From assembly GCA_038380435.1 (NCBI GenBank), contig JAWZYU010000011.1:88140501-88204500 (forward strand): 64,000 nt of DNA, in the 5' to 3' direction. The position numbers were made by a program, and so were the translations under genes. Of this stretch, positions 37,065-46,664 are shown one piece after another; position 1 is the first letter of the stretch; every line of letters begins with the position of its first letter. The notes beneath the pieces are model-generated. The model did no database searches, was not told the DNA's origin, and was given only the letters and a program-made list of their open reading frames with translations. The stretch is from Ryuthela nishihirai (taxonomy: Eukaryota > Arthropoda > Arachnida > Araneae > Heptathelidae).

Positions 37065-37142
37065 CATGGATCTTCTGCTATGGCAATATAAACTGTCAGA
37101 CCTCTGTGGCAACCAGCTGCTTGAGGGGATATTTTATTATTT
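37065..37142 (+). mobile_element. SINE family B, 3' fragment
   Basis: It matches the last 80 bp of family B (TATGGCAATATAAACTG, CAGACCTCTGTGGCAA, GCTGCTTGAGGGG). The head is absent. Confidence 0.75.
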
Positions 37143-37387
37143 AACCTCGCAAAATATTCTAAGTACGCCATATACACTTCACACAACCAAAATATCCTTA
37201 ATATAACTAGAAGAGTACTAATGGATATCTTTAGTTATCTTAGATATATTGTGGTTGTGTGGGATAGAGTTACAACAATTCTGTGGAAGCAGGAAATTGT
37301 TACAGATAATTTTAAAGAACTAAATTAAGTGTAAGATATATGCTGTTAGCAAACAAAACCAAAACTTTTTCCCAATAGAGCTCCTAC

Positions 37388-37690
37388 ATTACCCCTCGGT
37401 GCTAGCTGCTGTCCATGGCGAGACGACCACTTTGTAAAGGTTCCTGTGGTTCAGATATCTTCACAAGGTTCTAAACGGTCACCTGCATATTTGCTGTGCA
37501 CACTGATCCTTGTACATGGAAAGGAGGGTCCTTTTCTCAGCTCGTGATTAGTAGGTCCCCTTTGGCCATCTTTGGAGTTTTCACGGAACTGTGCAGCGAT
37601 TTCAAGGGACACTGCTTGAGCCTCCATTTCAGGTAATTGGAGGATCAAGTGGCTGGTGGGCTGGACCTGCTAGGTCCAATTATGCATGTA
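37388..37690 (+). mobile_element. I-like LINE, 5' end fragment
   Basis: A diverged copy of the start of the LINE at 37912-38290, beginning CCCCTCGGTGC. It lies about 520 bp upstream of that LINE in the same orientation, so it may be an older insertion or a duplicated leader. Confidence 0.75.
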
Positions 37691-37911
37691 GAATTTTCAC
37701 AGTGCAAACAATGCTAGTATTAAATACATTATATGTCTGTTTACCATAAAAACAGAATTTATTTTTCTTTTTTATGTCGTGTCTTGTCACACTAGAACTT
37801 GCTGCTTTAATGGAATAGAATTGTACAGAATTTAATGGAATGGAATTGACTTCCTAAGAGTCAATGGAACGGACTTACTATTTTTCAGTAGCAGGACAAC
37901 AATTCTTGTTT
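37691..37911. other. Spacer between the two LINE 5' ends
   Basis: AT-rich; contains the repeated words GGAATAGAATTG and GGAATGGAATTG. Nothing else seen. Confidence 0.4.
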
Positions 37912-38482
37912 GTTCCACATTGGTCAGCCCCTCGGTGCGAGCTCCTGTCCATGGTTAGGGGACCACCCTGTGAAGGTTCCACTGTCTCCGTTGCCTTCAC
38001 AGGGTCCTAAACGATCGCCCACGTGTTTGCCGTGCACGGTGACCCGTGCCCCTGGAAAGGATCCTGGCAGTTGCTCGGGGATCCCTCTTCTCTACCTGGC
38101 TCATGACTGGTGGAGTTCCCTTTCACCGTTTTGCCATTGGGGAGCTTGTTGCGGGGCTGGGCAGTGACTTCGGGGCCACTGCTATACACTGCTTTGTCCT
38201 CTGCTTCAGGTAAACGGGAGGTTCTGGGGTGGGCCCCTTCAGGATCAATCAACTGGTGGGCAGGTCCTGCTAGGGTCAACTATGCAGATCAGTGAGTAAC
38301 CTTACCCACATCTGGGTAACGGTTTGCGAGTTTCCCCACACGTCGACTAATTTTTTAGTTTTCCTTCCTTTGTGAGAACGAGATGTTTCTCACTTTTCCT
38401 ATTTTTGCTACATTTTTCTTTTGTGAGTCGTCAGGTGAGATTCTCACATTTCTCCTTTATTTTTGTTGTGAGGGCTTGACTC

Positions 38483-40200
38483 ACTTGCTGTGTGGGTATG
38501 GTGCCCGGACAGCCCTGGTGCCCAATTGGGCATCCCCTTGTTGGACTCTGTGGTTGGTGGGGACAACAGGCACTGAATCCCAATCAACAACCATTAGTCC
38601 CAAAAAAGAAAATTCACCGGAGAATGGCGCAAAAAGAGCTTGGCATGAGTCTTGATTGTCATCGTTGTCTTCGTGGCTTCCTTCGTTCCCGAGATTCCTG
38701 GTGATCCACTCTACAGGTGATCAGGTTCTAGGGGACATGTCCCCCTTTTTTATCAACAAGGGTTTGAAAGGTCTTACGGTAGAACCGAAATCTGTCAAGT
38801 GCCTAAAATCTGATGACTTGCAGGTCGAGATTGTATGCTCCAAGCATTCGGAGCTTCTGTTGAACGTTACAGAGATTGGTGGAGTGGCAGTCGAAGTCAC
38901 TCCACAGGCGTGATCTCCAAGTGGGACCTCATCAAGGTTTCTGAGGAGGAAATCCTCTCGGAGCTTTCAGCTCATGGGGTGATAGCAGTCCACTGGGTTT
39001 TGACATGCCATGATGGAAAGTTAGTACCCAGCCGGGTACTAATCCTAACTTTCAATACGCCACACCTGCCTACTTTCATCAAGGCAGGGTACTTATAATG
39101 CAAGGTATGGCGATTTATACCAAACCCTCTGTGTTGTTTTCAATGCCAGACGTTTGGCCATGTCTGCACTGCAAGCCCACCTGTGCCCGTTGTGGCAGTC
39201 AGGATCATCTTGAACCTGGCTGCACAGCACAAAAGGCATGCTTTGTAAACTACCATGGTAAAACATCCAGCGACGACTGTCCAAAGTGGCTGGAGGAGAA
39301 AGAGGTATAGCGCCTAAAGACCCTCCATAACAGTTATCCAGAGGCAAGGAAGCTCGCTGCACTGCCTGCCCCACCTGTCAAGGTCTCCTATGTTGGTGTG
39401 ATCATTGGAAAGCACATCGTTAAGATGTCTTCCTTGGCAGTGCATACTGATATCAGCGTCCCACCAGCTGAATCTTCCTTGCCTGTTGGGGCGGGGGTGG
39501 CTCAGTCGGTAGCGCGCCAGGCTCGTAATCTGTAGTTCCCACGTTCGAGTCCCAGCTGGGTCAGCGTTGAGATTTATCTCCGCAAAATTCCCCGCCCTGC
39601 CCACGGTCAGTAGGGGACACCGATGGGTTTGGAAAGGCCGCCGTCCGTCGGATGGGACGTTAAGCCGTGGCCCCCTGTGCGGGAGAGACATACCCTGTGC
39701 ACGTTAAAGAACACGCTGGATGGCCTTGACGGGAAGCTACCATCTGTCTCCCAACAGCTGTTCCAGTGGGTCCCCTCCCCCAACCTTCTCTGAGCCTTCG
39801 GGGTCCATGTGACCTGGCCATTTAGCCCATGGTGTGCAAAAAAGTGCTGCTCAGAGGTAAAACAACCCAACCCAAATCCTTGCCTGTTGCCAAATACCTC
39901 GACGCAGGTGAAGCCTACGTTGGTGTCGATCTCGACATCGACTCCAGTTTCCATTCCACATCTGTGCCTTCCACTTCCACCTCTGGAAGGCCTCCTCCAC
40001 CCCGCCCACAGACAGTAAGACCTTCCAAACCCAAAGGGCCCCCACCAGGGCCCAAAAAGAGAATTTTAACACCTCATGCAGCGGTCTCTGATCTGTCACT
40101 CAGACAACTCCGAGGACATGGACACAGACTGCACCATTTTTCCGAAACCGTCGCTGGCGACAGTTAAATTGTAAGTGGTCCACCACTACTTCTAAGACCT
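38483..40200 (+). pseudogene. LINE ORF1, gag-like protein with zinc knuckles
   Basis: Frames at 38656-38913, 38835-39098 and 39098-39310 overlap into one degraded ORF1. An N-terminal segment has SPFFINKGLKGL and PKSVKCLKSDDLQVEIV. A middle segment has GVISKWDLIKVSEEEIL. A cysteine-rich end has CARCGSQDHLEPGC, a CCHC-type RNA-binding knuckle. Such proteins coat LINE RNA. The C-terminal tail was split by the SINE at 39489 and resumes at 39890. At least two frameshifts are present. Confidence 0.75.
39489..39876 (+). mobile_element. SINE family A, complete, with 13 bp target duplication
   Basis: Flanked by TCCTTGCCTGTTG at 39476-39488 and 39877-39889. The head (GGCTCAGTCGGTAGCGC) and B box resemble a tRNA. 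The anticodon-loop position reads CTCGTAA, as in a tRNA with anticodon CGT (Thr). A conserved body of about 280 bp and an ACAACCCAACCC tail follow. This is the best reference copy in the window. Confidence 0.93.
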
Positions 40201-40220
40201 GAGATGGCCAAACTCTTACA

Positions 40221-40780
40221 ATGGACTGTCGTGGATTCCAGAGGAATATTGACGATATCAAGGCCCTCCTGAGGGCACACGAACCCATCTGTGTGTGCCT
40301 ACAGGAGACATATTTGCAGACAGCCAATGATCCCACTATTCGGAACTTCTCATTCACTGGGACAGGAATGGAGATGGTCCAGCAGATGGTCACCATCCTT
40401 GTGAGCAACCATTCTCCATTCCAGGTCATACCACTCACCACTGACATAGAAGCAGTTGCCATCTGCCTCTTTGTGGGATTTTCGTTGACTGTCTATTCTG
40501 TCTATCTACCACTCGAAAACATCGTTTTCTGGGATGACCTTGATTGTCTTCATCTCGCAGCTGCCATCCTCATCATGGGGACTTCAACGCAAACAGTTCA
40601 CTTTGGGGCAGTGCTAACACCAATGGGAGGGGCAGGGTCCTGGAGCAGTGGCTCCTGGATCCCTCACTCTCCCTGTTGAACACCGGTGTTAGTAGATAAT
40701 TTCAGTCCCCAACCCGCACATTTACTGCCATTGATCTCACCATCTGCTCCTCCTCGATCCTTCCACTCTGTAAATGGTAG
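40221..40780 (+). pseudogene. LINE ORF2, endonuclease domain
   Basis: The frame at 40221-40679 begins with an NCRGFxxN-like segment (MDCRGFQRNIDDIKALL) followed by EPICVCLQETYL, the start of an AP-type endonuclease that nicks target DNA. The middle keeps YSVYLP, and a frame change precedes the AILIMGTSTQT segment (usually a GDFN-like motif). The final SDHFP-like segment is readable near 40790 in another frame. Dead through frameshifts. Confidence 0.75.
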
Positions 40781-40980
40781 ATCGAGGACAACCCGTATGG
40801 AAGCGATTACTTTCCTGTGGTGTGCAGCCCTTCACGTGTATCCTGGTGGAAACTTGATTAGGCTCACGGGTGAGTTCCATGAGCACTCTGTCAGCCAGGA
40901 GCCAATCAAAGTTGCAGTGGCAGAGATGACGTACTGCATCATCCATGCAGCTGTCTCCACTATTCCTCAGACTTCGACTC

Positions 40981-41202
40981 GGGGGGGGGGGGACTCAGTA
41001 GCATGCCAGGCTCATCTGTAGTTCCCAGGTTCGAGTCCCAGCTGGGTCAACGTTCAGATTTATCTCCATAAAAACTCCATGCCCTGCCCACGATCAGTAG
41101 GAGACATCGATGAGCTTGGAAAGGCCACCGTCCGTCGAACGGGACGTTAAGCAGTGGTCCCGTGTGTGAGAGAGCCATACCCTGTGCACGTTAAAGAACA
41201 TG
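40981..41202 (+). mobile_element. SINE family A, 3'-truncated copy at the missing RT core
   Basis: It contains the head (with 12 G at 40981-40992 and a damaged A box), the B box GGTTCGAGTCCC and the first part of the body, then stops at TTAAAGAACATG. Downstream LINE sequence resumes beyond the polymerase core, so insertion and a deletion of LINE sequence coincide here. Confidence 0.8.
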
Positions 41203-41214
41203 TATAACGCCCGG

Positions 41215-42179
41215 GATTCGCTGGTGAAGGTGCTGAACCCTCTACTCCATCAGGCCCTCCATGTTTGCATGGAGGTCTTCTGCACTTCACCGATCCAGAG
41301 TCTCTATGTGGAGACCGACGAACCATCGTTATCTATTCACCATCAGCAGTTGTCCCTAGAGTATGCAGCAAAATTGTGATCCTTGCCAGGCCATCCCACT
41401 TGGGACTGCATTTTCAGTCCCCAGTGGGAAATGTTATACCAGAATCGGCCAACTGTCATTCGTCCTTTTGGTTTGCATGTCCAAGGTTACCTGTGAGACA
41501 TTAACACCAGTCTCGATAGCATTGCACAATCGACAGCCGATCCTCTTCCACCTTGGCTCGCTGTTTTCCCTTCCTGCGATTTTTCCCTGTGCAGGATGGG
41601 AAAGGCCTTTACACCTGACTGTGTGTATCAGCAACTCTTTGCCAGCCATCGTGCTGCATACCCGGAATTCTTGCCTGTTTTCACAGATGGCTCGAAGTCT
41701 GCTACATTTGTGGGATCAGCCATGGTCTGCTGTGATGTAATCATTGCAAACCAGATCCCACAGCAGTGTTCCATCTTCACTACTGAGTTGCATGCTATCA
41801 GTCTTGCCTTGGACCACATAGCAGCTAAGCATCATCGTTGGTGTGTTCTTTACACTGACTCAGCTCGCTATAGGCTTTGATCTCTGTGAGGCATCAGCCT
41901 TACCCTATTATCTCCAAGATCCGCCAGCAGCTCCATCTTCTGGCATCCACCACCAAAGTTCTCTTCTGTTGGATTGCCCAGTCATATCGGGATCAGGAGC
42001 AATGACTTGGCAGATTCTGCTGCCAAGTCAGCCACACCCTTGTCCAATTCTCTGCTGCTGGTTTCATACTTGGACTTCTGGCAGTGTTTTTCCATGAAGC
42101 TCCAGACACAGTGGCAGATATCTTGGTCTGAACAAGTTGCTAACAAGCTTTTCGAGATGAAGCCCATTGTCAAACCGTG
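41215..42179 (+). pseudogene. LINE ORF2, RT end and RNase H domain
   Basis: Decayed thumb-region sequence leads to an RNase H domain near 41675-42010: FTDGSKS (first Asp), TELHAISLALDHI (Glu), LYTDSA (Asp) and SHIGIRSNDLADSAAKSA (late Asp/His region). RNase H removes RNA from the cDNA hybrid. The last codons before the insertion read NKLFEMKPIVKP, and the frame resumes at 43537. A frameshift separates the YTDS and SHIGI parts. Confidence 0.8.
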
Positions 42180-43524
42180 CCCCTCCCCCGAGGGGGACCA
42201 CTTTGTTGTGGTAGGGGCACCTACGGTGCCTCTGAGAAGTTGGTTTCAGATCGTTGGCTCTCTGGAGTTCAGATGTCTTGTGGCCCCCGTGGAGGGGACC
42301 GGACTAGGGTCTGCGGACTAGTTTGAATGGGGGGCTGGTCCAGTGGACTCGTTGACTTGTCCCCCGAGAAGCTGGGGGTTGCAGCCCTGATTGAGGGGCC
42401 GTTCTCGGGGAGTACTGCGGATTGAGCTGCACACCTTCTTCATGCACTCATCTTGTGGGTTTCTCGATGCGGTCTCAGTGATAGTGGGATCAGAGTGCTG
42501 TTTGCTGGGGGCTTCGGCCCGTTCACAATGGAGAGGACGAAGTTGGAGGCTTGCGACTGGGTGGTACTCTCACCGCCACCCTGGTTGGCGGGCTTATCAA
42601 TGGAACAGCCAAACTAAGAGTCCCCAGCAACTTTTTTGGCAGCCAAGATTAGGTTACTGACAAGACATGGTGGAGGATCTGAAGGTGCCTCTGTGAAACT
42701 GGGTGCCAGCTCGTTCGTGTTTCTGGCGTGCCTTGCAGCCTCGATGGAGGGCTGGCTGGGGGTCTGCCGACTGGGACTGAAGTCCCGAGTCACGTGGACT
42801 TATCGTCCGGCCCCTGCGAAGTCCTAGGACGTCTTGGTTTCCCGATGGAGAGGCTTTACTGCGGGCCTGCCGACTGGAAGGATCCCTAGTTGAGTGGGTT
42901 CCTTTATCGCCCCAGAGAAGTCTGGGGTGTCATGGAGTGGCCTTGTGGGGGCCTGCAGGCCGGGATTGGAGTCCGCAGTCATGTGGGTCATCTGCTCGGT
43001 TGCTGAGAAGTATGGCTCGAGGTATTGCTGGGGAGGCCGCCGGTTGGTGTCCTGGTGGAGAGGACAAAGTTGAAGGACATGCCGAATGGGAGCGCGGCAC
43101 TACTAAGTGTGACTTATCGATGGGAGAGCCTGAAGACTCTCCATCATGATAGCTTCCCCAAGCAAAAAGTTAGGTCATCTTATGAAATTTAGGCATCTAA
43201 ATTCAAAAGTAACATCTTATCTGTATTGGCAATTATGTGGTCTAAATCCAGTGAGTTATATTTTGGTCTTATTAGGCATGAAAAGATTTTCAAAATTCAA
43301 AAAGCCCACTCACTGCACCTCAATGATTAGCTCATCAGACAGACTTGTCTCTAAAAGTAAGATCTCTCTCTTCAAACAGGTCTTCTCCTGCAGTTAGGAA
43401 TGTTAAATGAAGGTCGTGTATAGAATGTTCTCTAGATGGTTGATGTGGTTTCATGGCAACTCCCTCAAGGTGATATGCAGTCTCTGAACTGCAGTGCACC
43501 GGGATTGCTGCATACATTATTACG
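42180..43524. mobile_element. Unclassified GC-rich insertion with 12 bp target duplication
   Basis: The insertion is bounded by exact copies of TGTCAAACCGTG (42168-42179 and 43525-43536), and removing it restores LINE sequence continuity. The first 970 bp are GC-rich with recurring modules (GGAGAGGACGAAGTTGGAGG near 42530, GGAGAGGACAAAGTTGAAGG near 43060). The last 380 bp are AT-rich. There are no terminal inverted repeats, no poly(A) tail and no credible protein. A related copy lies at 62390-63070 on the minus strand. Confidence 0.75.
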
Positions 43525-43536
43525 TGTCAAACCGTG

Positions 43537-44080
43537 GCAGTCTTGTTTTCGCAGGAATCACGAGGAGGAAGTTGTATTTGACTGGCTCTGCTTAGGTCAT
43601 TTGTTTCTCACGCATTCATTTCTTCTTAAGGCGAACAATGAACCTAAGTGTGAGTTTTGTGACACCATTTTAACCATTAAACATATTTTAATCATTTGTC
43701 CTGCTTTTAATCTTGAACGACGTTTATATTTTACCTTTCACGATTTTACGTCCCTTACACTCGGACAACTTTTATCAGATCATTGCTTTTTGTCGTCAGT
43801 TTTTTTCTTTTTAAAACATTGTGGTTGTTTTACTAGAATTTGATTTTTACCTTGTATTTTCTATATATCACCCAGGTCTCTTACACCTGTGATTATTTTA
43901 TTCTGTTCCTCCAGTTGTTTTAAATTGTACACTTGTTCTTTGTTGTTTTACATTGTAGCGTTATGATTTTAAATTTGGTTGCTGGTATGCACGACTTTTA
44001 TCTATTATATTGTCATTTGTTTGGCGCATTTTGGCCTAGTAGCCAATGCGCCATAAAAACAATAAAAAACCAACTAACCA
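43537..44080 (+). pseudogene. LINE ORF2 C-terminus and 3' UTR
   Basis: The frame continues with a basic/acidic segment (RRNHEEEVV), then HLFLTHSFLLKANNEPKCEFCD, TIKHILIICPAF and NLERR, the cysteine-histidine motif found after RNase H in this LINE group. Stop near 43842. The 3' UTR to 44080 matches 2870-3290. Confidence 0.8.
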
Positions 44081-44093
44081 CATCGGTCGATGT

Positions 44094-44156
44094 ACATCCG
44101 GGTGTTATGATCAGGGAAAGTCCTTTGAACTTTTCCTGATCTTAACACTCGGATGT
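44094..44156. repeat. Hairpin at the 3' side of the Penelope-like element
   Basis: Arms 44094-44121 and 44129-44156 are 28 nt with 3 mismatches and a 7 nt loop. It lies just outside the LINE tail and downstream of the Penelope-like coding region. Penelope elements can carry hammerhead ribozymes, but I do not see the conserved CTGATGA...GAAA core here. Confidence 0.85.
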
Positions 44157-45112
44157 GAATAAGATAAATGACAAAAAGTTAAAAGGTTCAAAAATATTCT
44201 TATATGGCATGAAAAGTTAAAAACTTTTAATGCTCTGACTCGAGTTTCGCGACCACGTCGTCGCTTTTCAAGGGCATGTCTAAATGCCAAAGCGTTTATT
44301 GCATCCCAAATGCACTATGGGATCGTTCACTACGAGGAAGAGGGGTTCGTTCTGTGGGCTGTTGGGCTATCATCTTTTTTACGCCATGTTATGTTTTCAT
44401 CCAGCAGTAAGCGCCATGGTGGTGGTAGTAAATTTCTTCATTGATACATTTGTCTCTGTTGTGGTATATATCAATTTGCTCAAGAATATCTAGTTCCGAT
44501 TGTGTTGGGAGGACATATTAAATTTTGGCCCCACCAATGTCCGGTATTTTTTCGAGTTCGTTCTTTATTTTCACCAATTCGGCATTAATGTTGCCATTGC
44601 TTATATCATTTTGATGTTCCTTCAGCCTTATTTCAAAAGTCTGCTTGTTCTACCTATAGTAGTCAAGTACTTCAGCATGTTGGTTGATGGTGTCTTTCAC
44701 AGGTAAATTTTCTATACGCCACCAGTGGGGTGTATTAGTCACGATCGTTTTTTACTTTTGCTAGGATTGAGTGGTGGAGTGTATTTTTATGTTATATGGG
44801 CTGCCTCCATTATTCACACACCCATGGAATATTTGGTATAGGGGATGTATAAATATACACATGCCCTATTCTGCGCCACAGGTGTTTCGGTGCCTTTTAG
44901 GCTTTGAAGTCGCACCTCCTCTCAACAGCTCTGATCCAATTTTTGGGATAACCTGCTTTGGTGGCGACATCATATAGTCTTTTTCTTTATGTTTCAAAGG
45001 CGGAGGTTATTGTTGCATATCTTTGATTCCGCAGAAATGTATGCATAGCAGCTTTCTTATGTTTCATGGAGTTTACTATATACTGAAAATACGAACTTTT
45101 AATTTTTTGTGA

Positions 45113-45310
45113 TTTGGTTAGCACGCTTGGCTACTGATCTAAGGGACCTGGGTTCGAGCCCCGGGTAAGGCATGGATGTACGTGTCATTTTTCTGATGAG
45201 GTCCTGCTATCCTCTCAGACCTTCTACTATGGCATATAAACTGACAGGCTCCTGTCAGACCTCTGTGGCAAGCAGCTGCTTGAGGGGGTATTTATTTTAT
45301 TTTATTTAAT
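45113..45310 (+). mobile_element. SINE family B copy
   Basis: The head reads GGTTAGCACGCTTGGCTACT, then GGGTTCGAGCCCCGG (a good B box). The body ends CTGTGGCAAGCAGCTGCTTG and the tail is ATTTT repeats. The first 15-20 bases of the head are missing relative to 52542. Inserted within the Penelope-like element. Confidence 0.85.
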
Positions 45311-45779
45311 AGGTCTAAGAATGGTAGCTGGCGTTCTTAGACTTATTAATACCCTTTATACCTTATTAATACCCTTTATATGTTCCCCTGTTTGTTTCGT
45401 TATAAGTATGTCGTTAATATATCTCATCCAAAGTAGACGTGGAGCTCTGTATTTAATTAAGCACCTTATCTTCAATATGCGAACGGCTATATCGCTGAGT
45501 AGTCCAGAAAGTGGTGATCCCATCAGTACTCCAAATATTTGGTGGTAGATAACTCCGTTGCTCTGAAAGTATGTATTCTGTGTGACGAACTTGGGTTCAC
45601 ATGGGATACTGCATACTTCCATAGTATTTCCACAGCTCGCCACTTTTCTGAAGCACCTCTTCAATAAAGTGGTGTACAACTTTAAGAGGCATGTTGGGGT
45701 AGAGTGACGTTATGTCAAATGATAGCTTAATTTTTATATATAAAATTTAAGTACGTGATGCTTATAAAAATAAAGTATA

Positions 45780-46218
45780 ATGTATCACAGTTATCTAACT
45801 AGTTTAACGCCTGGACAAAAACAAAAATTGAAGAGTGCATTTGTAAATAAGAATCCTATAACTTTAAGTATTGATCCACAAAAGAAAGGTAACGATACTT
45901 TGAAACTGACGAAGAGACAAATCATTAAAACTGAAAAAATCTAAAACGCCAGTTCGACTTCGTTTCAGCAAAACACATCTAGGTGGATTTCTGCCGTTCT
46001 TAATACCTGCACTCGTAGCATTGGGAAAAGCAGCTGCAGTTGGAGCTGCGGGATATGCTGGTACTAAGCTTGCACAAAAAGTTCTAGGAAAGGGGTTATA
46101 TGTTCCTGGAAAGCAAAGAGCAGCTGGCTTATCTAAAAATAAAAGAAAAGGAAAAGGTTTGTACATTCCAGGAAAACAAATAGCTCAGGGATTTAAAAAA
46201 AAAAGAGCCAGTAAGTAA
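45780..46218 (+). pseudogene. pX/pVI-like basic core or minor capsid protein
   Basis: Starts at ATG 45780, four bases after TAAAG. Residues 1-53 carry a helical start with LTPGQKQKLK and a DTLKLTKRQI motif. A frameshift in an A6 run (45934-45939) then shifts the frame, which continues with GGFLPFLIPAL, an alanine/glycine-rich membrane-active-type stretch and a Lys/Arg-rich tail with two GKGLYVPGK-like repeats ending at the stop 46216-46218. This architecture (basic, GGFLP hydrophobic core, GLY-rich tail) is typical of adenovirus pX/pVI-like proteins of Polintons and adintoviruses. It would bind DNA and the inside of the capsid. Confidence 0.72.
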
Positions 46219-46236
46219 CTCAGATATCGAAAAAAA

Positions 46237-46632
46237 ATGAAAAACGAAAATGGATTCCGTGGTGTATACTCTATCGATTCTTTGCCAACAAAAATATTTA
46301 AGAACGAAAATGGTATAGTGAACTTTGACGTTTTCCGTGGTTCAGGAACTCATTGGGTAGCTTATTTTAATGATGCGAAGTTATCTTCGCATCATTGAAT
46401 CTGATCCATTCGGTTTATCGCCACCAGAAGAAAACACTATTTACTTTCATCTTTAAAGCCGATCATGTATAACTCTTCACAAATTCAAGCAAATTATTCT
46501 GTAAAATGCGGTTACTATTGCATCTATTACATTAAACGAAGGAATAATAACATAAGCCCATATGATGTATTGTATCAGTTTGAACAAACTCCTAACGATC
46601 GGAATGAATTGTTGGTAACAACTAGCATATAA
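46237..46632 (+). pseudogene. Adenain-like maturation cysteine protease, broken by a palindrome
   Basis: Begins at ATG 46237, 18 nt after the core gene. The N-terminal part shows the family's GFRGVYSIDSLP start and a GSGTHWVAY segment holding the catalytic His. A 12 bp perfect inverted duplication (46369-46380 and 46385-46396) then interrupts the frame, and TGA 46396-46398 ends it. The remaining part, in another frame, has a DPFGLSPP segment (acidic residue) and KCGYYCIYY (catalytic Cys), ending at 46632. Such proteases process virion proteins in adenoviruses, Polintons and adintoviruses. All three catalytic regions are present but not in one frame. Confidence 0.82.
46369..46396. repeat. Perfect 12 bp palindrome inside the protease gene
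   Basis: AATGATGCGAAG, TTAT, then the exact complement. It looks like a short inverted duplication created after insertion, and it is one of the disabling lesions. Confidence 0.95.
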
Positions 46633-46664
46633 GTACTACATAGTACTACACTATATTAATAAAG

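Larger units (their letters stand above)
37912..44080 (+). mobile_element. I/jockey-like LINE, full span with internal insertions
   Basis: A non-LTR retrotransposon reading 5' UTR, ORF1 (gag-like with zinc knuckles), ORF2 endonuclease, the end of the reverse transcriptase, RNase H and a C-terminal cysteine motif. It ends in a 3' UTR with a CCAACTAACC tail. The RNase H points to the I group. Three later insertions lie inside: a full SINE (39489-39876), a truncated SINE (40981-41202) and a 1.3 kb GC-rich repeat (42180-43524). Numerous frameshifts and loss of the polymerase core make it dead. It is clearly more GC-rich than the surrounding DNA. Confidence 0.85.
44094..45735 (-). pseudogene. Penelope-like retroelement, RT and C-terminal nuclease region
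   Basis: On the minus strand from 45735 the sequence reads SFDITSLYPNMPL. A frame at 45679-45356 follows with TYFQSNGVIYHQIFGVLMGSPLSGLLSDI and RYINDILI. These match the reverse transcriptase of Penelope-like elements, with Asn in place of the first active-site Asp. Further on, near 44700-44520, decayed sequence includes FEIRLKEHQNDI, as in a GIY-YIG endonuclease. A family B SINE (45113-45310) lies between the domains. The 5' end is truncated next to the viral module. Confidence 0.75.

Noticed and set aside
39489..39565. tRNA-Thr-like sequence
   Set aside because: It is the head of the family A SINE, flanked by target duplications together with its 280 bp body; no functional tRNA 3' end follows.
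42391..43149. GC-rich open frames as genes
   Set aside because: They lie inside an insertion with repeated modules, are open on several frames because of GC content and have no domain.
44094..44156. Hammerhead ribozyme at the end of the Penelope-like element
   Set aside because: The inverted repeat is real but neither strand shows the conserved CTGATGA and GAAA core in the right order.
45113..45185. tRNA-like sequence (good B box, anticodon-like loop)
   Set aside because: It is the head of a family B SINE with shared body and tail at other loci; the 5' end of the tRNA fold is missing, so it is not a tRNA gene.
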